Source of the DNA: an uncultured Clostridia bacterium
Lineage (GTDB): Bacteria > Bacillota > Clostridia > Oscillospirales > Acutalibacteraceae
Length of the DNA stretch: 9,272 nucleotides
Reading direction: 5' to 3'
Assembly: GCA_945988915.1 (NCBI GenBank)
Contig: CAMFTS010000042.1
Coordinates: 1-9,272 of the forward strand
The first letter of the stretch is position 1; the number at the start of each line of letters is the position of its first letter. The translations under genes and the position numbers were made by a program. Below are positions 4,697-9,272 of the stretch, piece after piece. Below the pieces are notes generated by a model. The model searched no databases, was not told where the DNA came from, and saw nothing but the letters and a program-made list of their open reading frames with translations.

Positions 4697-7390
4697 ATGA
4701 TAAATGTAATGCCCAAGTGGGGTCCGTATTCAAAAAAATATTTCGGTATTTCAAAAATCGTTGACCACGAAGCAGAGAAAGGTGTAAGATTTGACCTTGT
4801 TGTACTTCCGTGCGTATCTAATACCGATGCAAAAGTACCAAATGTTACAATACCCGTAGGCGTTCATCCGTGGGAATGTAAAAGCGATTATTCTTACTAT
4901 TCATACCGTCAGGATATTGAATGGAAAGATGTAATATATGCAGATGTTTCATTCACGAGATTAGACGATGATTCAACACTTGTAAGAACCGAGATATTCA
5001 ACAATTCGGAAATGATGCAGAATTGCCTTGTGAATTTCTTTTCGGCAGTTCAATTCCCCACGGTAAACTGCGTAAAGCTTTCATTACCTGAAAAATGCGA
5101 GTTCAAAAAGGCGCTTGATTATACTTGCTTTGAATACAACACAGCCCGTCCGTGGGATAAAGAAACTATGGACGCTATGCACAAGGGCGAATTTTTTGAT
5201 GACCGTTTCTTTGAGCATAAAGGCTTAGGCGACAGAGATAACAACAGATACATTCTTCCGAAGTATTCAAAGCTCGGTGAAGAGGCGGGAGATACCGTTT
5301 CATATAAATTCAATGTAAATAATGATTATTCCGATGCAGTGCTTGCAATCAGATACCGAACAACATCTGAAAACAGTTCCGGCTTTACAATCAACGGAGA
5401 AGCCTTTAAATTTGAACCGTGCGACGGCTTACAACTTGCGTATTTACCGCTCGGTAAGCTTGAAAACGGCGAATTTGATTTAAAGCTTATATCACTCGGC
5501 ACAGGCGGTATTGAATTTGACTTTTTTGCAATAGTAGAAAACGGCGACAAAGACAAAATAGTTACCGAAACGGTTAAGAATAATTTTATGCCTGCCGTAG
5601 ATGCAGAAGATTTTGAAAACGGCAAGCTTATTAAAATGAAATATGAGGGTATTGGCGATACATACTGTCTGCGAACCTTTAATAAAGAAACAAGGCTTCG
5701 TGAAATTCCGACAGGATGTCTTGAAGATGTACCGACGCCGAGAATCTCACAGCCTGACCCGAGCTTTGACAATATGATGGAAACCTTCTCGGGCGAATTT
5801 CAGTGGAAACATTCCGACGAGGGATATTATCAGAATACACTTGTCCATACTCTTTATGTTGCACCTCACACAAGCCATGTTGAATATGCTGTAATTTCCG
5901 GACACGAAACAGAGTATAAAACAACTGAAGAATATGAAAAAATATATCTCAGTGCGAAAAATTCAGCAGAAAAAACAGAGCTGAACGAGGCAGGCAAAAA
6001 ATATGAATTCTCAAATGATTTGCTTCGCGCGGCAATGTTTCAGAATACGGTTTATCCGCTTTATCATCACGGAGATTATGTAGTTCATCATACACCGGGA
6101 AAGCGTTGGGATTCGTTCTACACATGGGATTCAGGCTTTATAGGCCTTGATATGAATATGTATAATCCCGAAATCGCAGAATACATTCTCGACCTTTATT
6201 TAAGCGATGAAAATAACAGGGATTACGCATTTTTGCTTCACGGTTCACCTGTACCGGTGCATATTTATCAGTATTTTGATATGCTTTGCCGCACAAACGA
6301 CAAGAATAAACTCTATGGATACTATGATAGAGTAAAAATGTTCTATGATTTTCTTGCAGGCAAAATCAACGGCTCAACTACTGCAAAATTCAAAAGCGGA
6401 ATGACCACAACCTTTGAGTATTTTTACAACTGCTCGGGTATGGACGATTTGCCGCCTCAGGCAGAAACTTACAGAAGAAATTTACAGCTTAAAACAGCAC
6501 CGTGCATTTCTTCTTCACAGGTTATCAGGACTGCAAAGCTTCTTTCGATTATAGCAAAGCATCTTGAAAAAAATGAAGATGTCGAGGAATACAAAAAGGA
6601 TATCGCCGGAATTTCAAGCGGACTTCAGAAATACGCCTGGGATGAAGACGCAGGCTATTTCTCATATGTTATTCACGATGAGAACGGAAATCCCGTTGAA
6701 CAGCTCCGCAGTGAAAACGGAGAAAATATGAATAAAACCATGGACGGTATTTATCCGTTAATCGCAGGCATCACAGACGAAAATCAGACAGAGAAAATTC
6801 TTGCTCACATTAAGTCTGAAGATGAAATGATGAGCAAAGTCGGTATTTCGGCAGTTAATATGACAGCCGGCTACTATGCTACAAACGGATATTGGAACGG
6901 TAATGTCTGGTTTTCTCATCAGTGGTTTGTATGGAAAACTATGCTTGACCTCGGTGAAACTGATTTTGCCTTTAAAATCGCAAAAACCGCTCTTGACGCG
7001 TGGAAAAAAGAGGTTGAATACTCTTACTACACATTTGAAATGATGTCAATTACAACGGGAAGAGGCGGTTGGTTCCATAATTTCGGCGGACTTTCCGCAC
7101 CTGTCAATATCTGGGCTGCTGCCTACTATAAGCCCGGAACATTTAACTGCGGATTCGACACCTTCTGTGAAAACTATAGTTTTAATACGGATAATACGGC
7201 TTTTCGCGGTGAGTTTTCTCATTACGGCAGTAAAAATTCAACGGTTATTGTCGTTATGAATGATAAAAACGATTATACGGTTAAAATTAACGGTGAAAAG
7301 GCAGATTTTTCAGTAAGGGAAAAGGGAACACTTGAAATCACCGTACCTGAATGTATTGAAAAATCCAAAATTGAAATTCAGCTTGTGTAA
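4697..7390 (+). CDS. Cytoplasmic glycoside hydrolase, GH63/GH37-like (alpha/alpha)6 barrel
   Basis: Protein of 897 residues without signal peptide, so it should act on an imported or internal sugar. The N-terminal 440 or so residues are strand-rich and probably form beta-sandwich domains. An (alpha/alpha)6 barrel spans roughly 445-810: RWDSFYTWDSGF (W471-F481) resembles the trehalase/GH63 substrate-site motif; SGMDD (S580-D584) matches the SGxD motif of clan GH-G, making D583 the likely general acid; YWNGNVW (from Y732) matches the YWxGxxW motif; and E781 in YYTFEMMSITTG is the likely general base. A small beta domain ends the protein (about 825-897). Family members cleave alpha-glucosides, trehalose or mannosylglycerate; the substrate cannot be read here. 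ATG at 4697 lies 9 nt after GAGAGG and 6 nt after the preceding stop, implying coupling. Its 3' end overlaps the convergent BofC-like gene by 13 bp. Confidence 0.82.
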   Translation: MINVMPKWGPYSKKYFGISKIVDHEAEKGVRFDLVVLPCVSNTDAKVPNVTIPVGVHPWECKSDYSYYSYRQDIEWKDVIYADVSFTRLDDDSTLVRTEIFNNSEMMQNCLVNFFSAVQFPTVNCVKLSLPEKCEFKKALDYTCFEYNTARPWDKETMDAMHKGEFFDDRFFEHKGLGDRDNNRYILPKYSKLGEEAGDTVSYKFNVNNDYSDAVLAIRYRTTSENSSGFTINGEAFKFEPCDGLQLAYLPLGKLENGEFDLKLISLGTGGIEFDFFAIVENGDKDKIVTETVKNNFMPAVDAEDFENGKLIKMKYEGIGDTYCLRTFNKETRLREIPTGCLEDVPTPRISQPDPSFDNMMETFSGEFQWKHSDEGYYQNTLVHTLYVAPHTSHVEYAVISGHETEYKTTEEYEKIYLSAKNSAEKTELNEAGKKYEFSNDLLRAAMFQNTVYPLYHHGDYVVHHTPGKRWDSFYTWDSGFIGLDMNMYNPEIAEYILDLYLSDENNRDYAFLLHGSPVPVHIYQYFDMLCRTNDKNKLYGYYDRVKMFYDFLAGKINGSTTAKFKSGMTTTFEYFYNCSGMDDLPPQAETYRRNLQLKTAPCISSSQVIRTAKLLSIIAKHLEKNEDVEEYKKDIAGISSGLQKYAWDEDAGYFSYVIHDENGNPVEQLRSENGENMNKTMDGIYPLIAGITDENQTEKILAHIKSEDEMMSKVGISAVNMTAGYYATNGYWNGNVWFSHQWFVWKTMLDLGETDFAFKIAKTALDAWKKEVEYSYYTFEMMSITTGRGGWFHNFGGLSAPVNIWAAAYYKPGTFNCGFDTFCENYSFNTDNTAFRGEFSHYGSKNSTVIVVMNDKNDYTVKINGEKADFSVREKGTLEITVPECIEKSKIEIQLV

Positions 7391-7698
7391 GCTTCAATGA
7401 TTTTTATGATTTCACTGTCGCTTTGCGCACTTATGCCTGATTCTATTCTCGCTCTTTCCTCTTGCGGAAGAGAATCAACATATACATCGTAAATTTCAAC
7501 CGGCATAGCATAACCGGATTTGTAAAGAGCGATTTTTCCTTTGTAATCCGATAGGGTATATAAAGCACGACTTTCCCGGGTCGTGCTTTCTTTTTGTGAT
7601 ACATCTCTTTTTGAAGTTACGGAAATAAATGTTATCAATACAGACAATACAAGAACTATCATTACAACAGCAATACATTTAGCTAAAAATTTAATCAT
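7378..7698 (-). CDS. Membrane-anchored BofC-like protein
   Basis: Protein of 106 residues. One hydrophobic helix (about 4-27) after a short basic start suggests an uncleaved N-terminal anchor with the rest outside the membrane. A charged, low-complexity linker (about 28-45) follows. Residues 46-105 read YTLSDYKGKIALYKSG, then PVEIYDVYVDSLPQEERARIESGI and a final helix, matching the pattern of small clostridial proteins with a BofC C-terminal-like domain (PF08955). BofC of B. subtilis lies in the intermembrane space of the forespore and restrains SpoIVB, hence pro-sigma-K processing; an equivalent role here is only a hypothesis. AAAGGA (7712-7707) lies 8 nt before the ATG at 7698. I see no clear promoter. 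The linker codons also encode an antisense terminator for the convergent operon. Confidence 0.72.
   Translation of the reverse strand: MIKFLAKCIAVVMIVLVLSVLITFISVTSKRDVSQKESTTRESRALYTLSDYKGKIALYKSGYAMPVEIYDVYVDSLPQEERARIESGISAQSDSEIIKIIEAYTS
7562..7595 (+). terminator. Intrinsic terminator of the operon, inside the opposing gene
   Basis: A perfect 10-bp stem, AAAGCACGAC (7562-7571) with GTCGTGCTTT (7580-7589), encloses an 8-nt loop and is followed by CTTTTT on the plus strand. It lies 172 nt after the hydrolase stop and within the coding sequence of the minus-strand BofC-like gene (residues about 37-46). On the minus strand the hairpin is followed by ATATACCC, without a proper U tract, so it should stop only plus-strand transcripts. 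Confidence 0.8.
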
Positions 7699-7764
7699 AG
7701 TTTATATCCTTTAATTTTTAATCCTTTAGTCAATTTTTACTTTTCTCTGAATATTTTTACCTGT

Positions 7765-7794
7765 AAATTTCATTTTAATTAAAAATGTAAATTT
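7765..7794. repeat. AT-only imperfect inverted repeat upstream of the penicillin-binding protein gene
   Basis: AAATTTCATTTT (7765-7776) pairs with AAAATG-T-AAATTT (7782-7794), leaving one bulged T at 7788 and a 5-nt loop. The octamer GTAAATTT also occurs as a direct repeat at 7763-7770 and 7787-7794. With almost no G or C in the stem it is a poor terminator; it may be a protein-binding site or chance in AT-rich DNA. Confidence 0.3.
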
Positions 7795-7837
7795 TTTTAA
7801 GTTTTTTAACAAAAATGATGAAATATTTTTAAATGTG

Positions 7838-7846
7838 TGATACAAT
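7838..7846 (+). promoter_or_regulatory. Extended -10 promoter of the penicillin-binding protein gene
   Basis: TGATACAAT carries the TGn extension and a -10 matching five of six positions. No good -35 is seen 17 bp upstream. The predicted start is near 7853, giving a leader of about 34 nt that holds CGGAGG (7871-7876). The layout resembles the flavoprotein operon promoter (TGTGATATAAT). Confidence 0.5.
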
Positions 7847-7886
7847 ATACGAAATATATCATTTTGATAACGGAGGACGTTTTAAA

Positions 7887-9272
7887 ATGAAGGATCAAAT
7901 TCCTAACAAGGGAAAAGTTCAAAAGGCTAAAAAGCCCAAGAAACAAAGGAAACCTATGAGTCCAAAACAAAAAAAATTTCTTACGGTCGTTTTTGCTTTG
8001 GCTTTAACTGCTATTCTCACACTTACAATAACTTGTGTATATGTTCTTAAATTCGCTTCATCATATGTAAACGGCGATGTTAAAATAAACATAAATGAGT
8101 ACAAAGAGAATCAGGCCCAGACTACCATAATTTATGCATATGATAAAAACGATGAGGTAATTGAGCTTACGCGCCTTCACGGCGAGCAGAATCGCGTATG
8201 GGTAGGACTTGACGAGATTCCCGAAAATCTTCAAAAGGCATATATAGCTCTTGAGGACAAGCGTTTTGACGAGCATAGCGGCGTTGACTGGCTTCGTACA
8301 GCAAAGGCTGTAATGACAATGGGCGGTTCAGGCGGCGGCTCAACACTTACTCAACAGCTTATTAAGAATCTTACGGGTGAAAACGGTAAAACAGTCAGCC
8401 GAAAGTTCTATGAGATTCTTAATGCGCTTAATCTTGAGAAAAATTCTTCTAAAAACACTATCCTCGAAGCATACCTTAACACGGTTTATATGTCACACGG
8501 CTGTTACGGTGTTAAGACAGCTTCTGAAAAATACTTCGGTAAGCAGGTATCCGAGCTTAATGCCGCAGAGTGTGCCTGTCTTGCCGCTATTACAAAGCAT
8601 CCTTCAAAAAACGATCCTTTAATTCATCCCGATGTTAACAGAAGAAGACAGCTTACTTGTCTTGATAATATGCTTAAAGAGGGCTATCTTACTCAGGAAG
8701 AGTATGATGAGGCAGTTGCATATGAAATGATTTTCACTAACAGTGATAATTATGTAGAAGACAAAACAAAAACTGAAGATAAAAAGGATCAGACAGATGA
8801 TCAGGAGCAGAAGCAGGAGTTCAACAGCTACTATATTGACTACATTATCGAAGAAGTAATTCAGGATTTCGTTGACAAATTAGGATATACGAGATCTCAG
8901 GCTTCTAAAGCTATTTATAACGGCGGATTCCGTATTTATTCGGCTGTTGACCTTTCCATTCAGGAAGAGCTTGAATATGTTTACGAAAATAGGATTTCAA
9001 TGCCTAAATACAATAAAAATATACCCGACGCTCAGTCAGCTATGACAATTATGGATTATTCGGGCAGAATAGTAGGTATTGTCGGCGGTGTAGGTCAAAA
9101 AACGGAAAACAGAGGTCTTAACCGTGCAACATCACCAAGACAGCCCGGTTCTTCAATTAAGCCGTTGAGCGTGTATTCGGTAGGTATTAACGAGGGCTAT
9201 ATAAATTACAGCTCTAAGATTCAAAACTATGGATTTATGGTTAACGGAAAGCTTTGGCCGCATAACTACGGC
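7887..9272 (+). CDS. Class A penicillin-binding protein (PBP1A-like), cut by the window edge
   Basis: Bifunctional peptidoglycan synthase; 462 codons are visible and the frame is open at the right edge. A lysine-rich cytoplasmic tail (1-30) precedes one membrane anchor (about 31-57), so the catalytic part is outside. The GT51 glycosyltransferase domain spans about 80-255, with ALEDKRFDEHSG (catalytic E123 in EDKR), GGSTLTQQLIKN (150-161), RKFYEILNALNLEKN and ILEAYLNTVYM, which polymerises lipid II. An acidic, glutamine-rich linker (about 291-311) leads to the transpeptidase domain, whose active-site SxxK is S422-x-x-K425 within RQPGSSIKP. The SxN and KTG motifs would lie beyond the window. 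ATG at 7887 is 10 nt after CGGAGG. The full protein is probably 750-900 residues, which is inference from the family. Confidence 0.95.
   Translation, partial: MKDQIPNKGKVQKAKKPKKQRKPMSPKQKKFLTVVFALALTAILTLTITCVYVLKFASSYVNGDVKININEYKENQAQTTIIYAYDKNDEVIELTRLHGEQNRVWVGLDEIPENLQKAYIALEDKRFDEHSGVDWLRTAKAVMTMGGSGGGSTLTQQLIKNLTGENGKTVSRKFYEILNALNLEKNSSKNTILEAYLNTVYMSHGCYGVKTASEKYFGKQVSELNAAECACLAAITKHPSKNDPLIHPDVNRRRQLTCLDNMLKEGYLTQEEYDEAVAYEMIFTNSDNYVEDKTKTEDKKDQTDDQEQKQEFNSYYIDYIIEEVIQDFVDKLGYTRSQASKAIYNGGFRIYSAVDLSIQEELEYVYENRISMPKYNKNIPDAQSAMTIMDYSGRIVGIVGGVGQKTENRGLNRATSPRQPGSSIKPLSVYSVGINEGYINYSSKIQNYGFMVNGKLWPHNYG

Noticed and set aside
5326..5772. Minus-strand open frame of 148 codons
   Set aside because: It lies wholly inside the hydrolase gene, has serine-rich low-complexity composition typical of antisense frames, and has no ribosome site or family motif.
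7701..7733. TTGACT on the minus strand as the -35 of the BofC-like gene
   Set aside because: The only -10-like hexamer downstream (TATAAA) is spaced 21 bp and lies past the ribosome site, so the transcript would lack it.
7820..7846. Sigma-E-like pair GAAATATT and GATACAAT upstream of the penicillin-binding protein
   Set aside because: The spacer is 11 bp, shorter than the usual 13-15, and the -10 begins with G rather than C. An extended -10 sigma-A promoter fits better.

Overview
The window is AT-rich DNA that looks like the chromosome of an endospore-forming member of the Clostridia (low-GC Firmicutes), perhaps a gut Oscillospiraceae/Ruminococcaceae-type organism. The evidence is a clear sporulation sigma factor of the sigma-K type, a DUF4364 protein, a BofC-like membrane protein, a class A penicillin-binding protein and strong GGAGG-type ribosome sites. 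The genus is inference. No tRNA, rRNA, CRISPR array, insertion sequence, phage or attachment site is visible; this is ordinary, tightly packed chromosome.

Layout. On the minus strand at 88-774 lies sigK, uninterrupted and with its hydrophobic pro-sequence. It diverges from a 76-residue zinc-ribbon protein (897-1127, plus) that has a near-consensus sigma-A promoter. That gene converges on a DUF4364 gene (1180-1731, minus), and the two share a bidirectional hairpin terminator at 1138-1162. From the divergent promoter region 1732-1874 starts a three-gene plus-strand operon: an HI0933-type flavoprotein (1875-3083), a COG2509-type FAD-dependent dehydrogenase starting at TTG (3086-4690), and an 897-residue cytoplasmic glycoside hydrolase of the GH63/GH37-like (alpha/alpha)6 type (4697-7390). 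The operon runs into a convergent 106-residue membrane-anchored BofC-like gene (7378-7698, minus), with stop ends overlapping by 13 bp. A class A penicillin-binding protein (from 7887, plus) then runs off the right edge; its glycosyltransferase domain is complete, and its transpeptidase domain is cut just after the SxxK motif.

How the genes work together. sigK and the BofC-like gene both suggest late mother-cell sporulation control, since in Bacillus subtilis BofC helps restrain processing of pro-sigma-K. They are 6.6 kb apart, however, and no functional link is shown. The two flavoproteins and the hydrolase are probably translationally coupled, but their shared pathway is unknown. The penicillin-binding protein builds peptidoglycan.

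The most interesting points are a strong intrinsic terminator for the operon hidden inside the coding sequence of the opposing BofC-like gene, a dyad between the -35 and -10 of the DUF4364 promoter, and the uncharacterised hydrolase operon. I did not find a convincing wholly new system.
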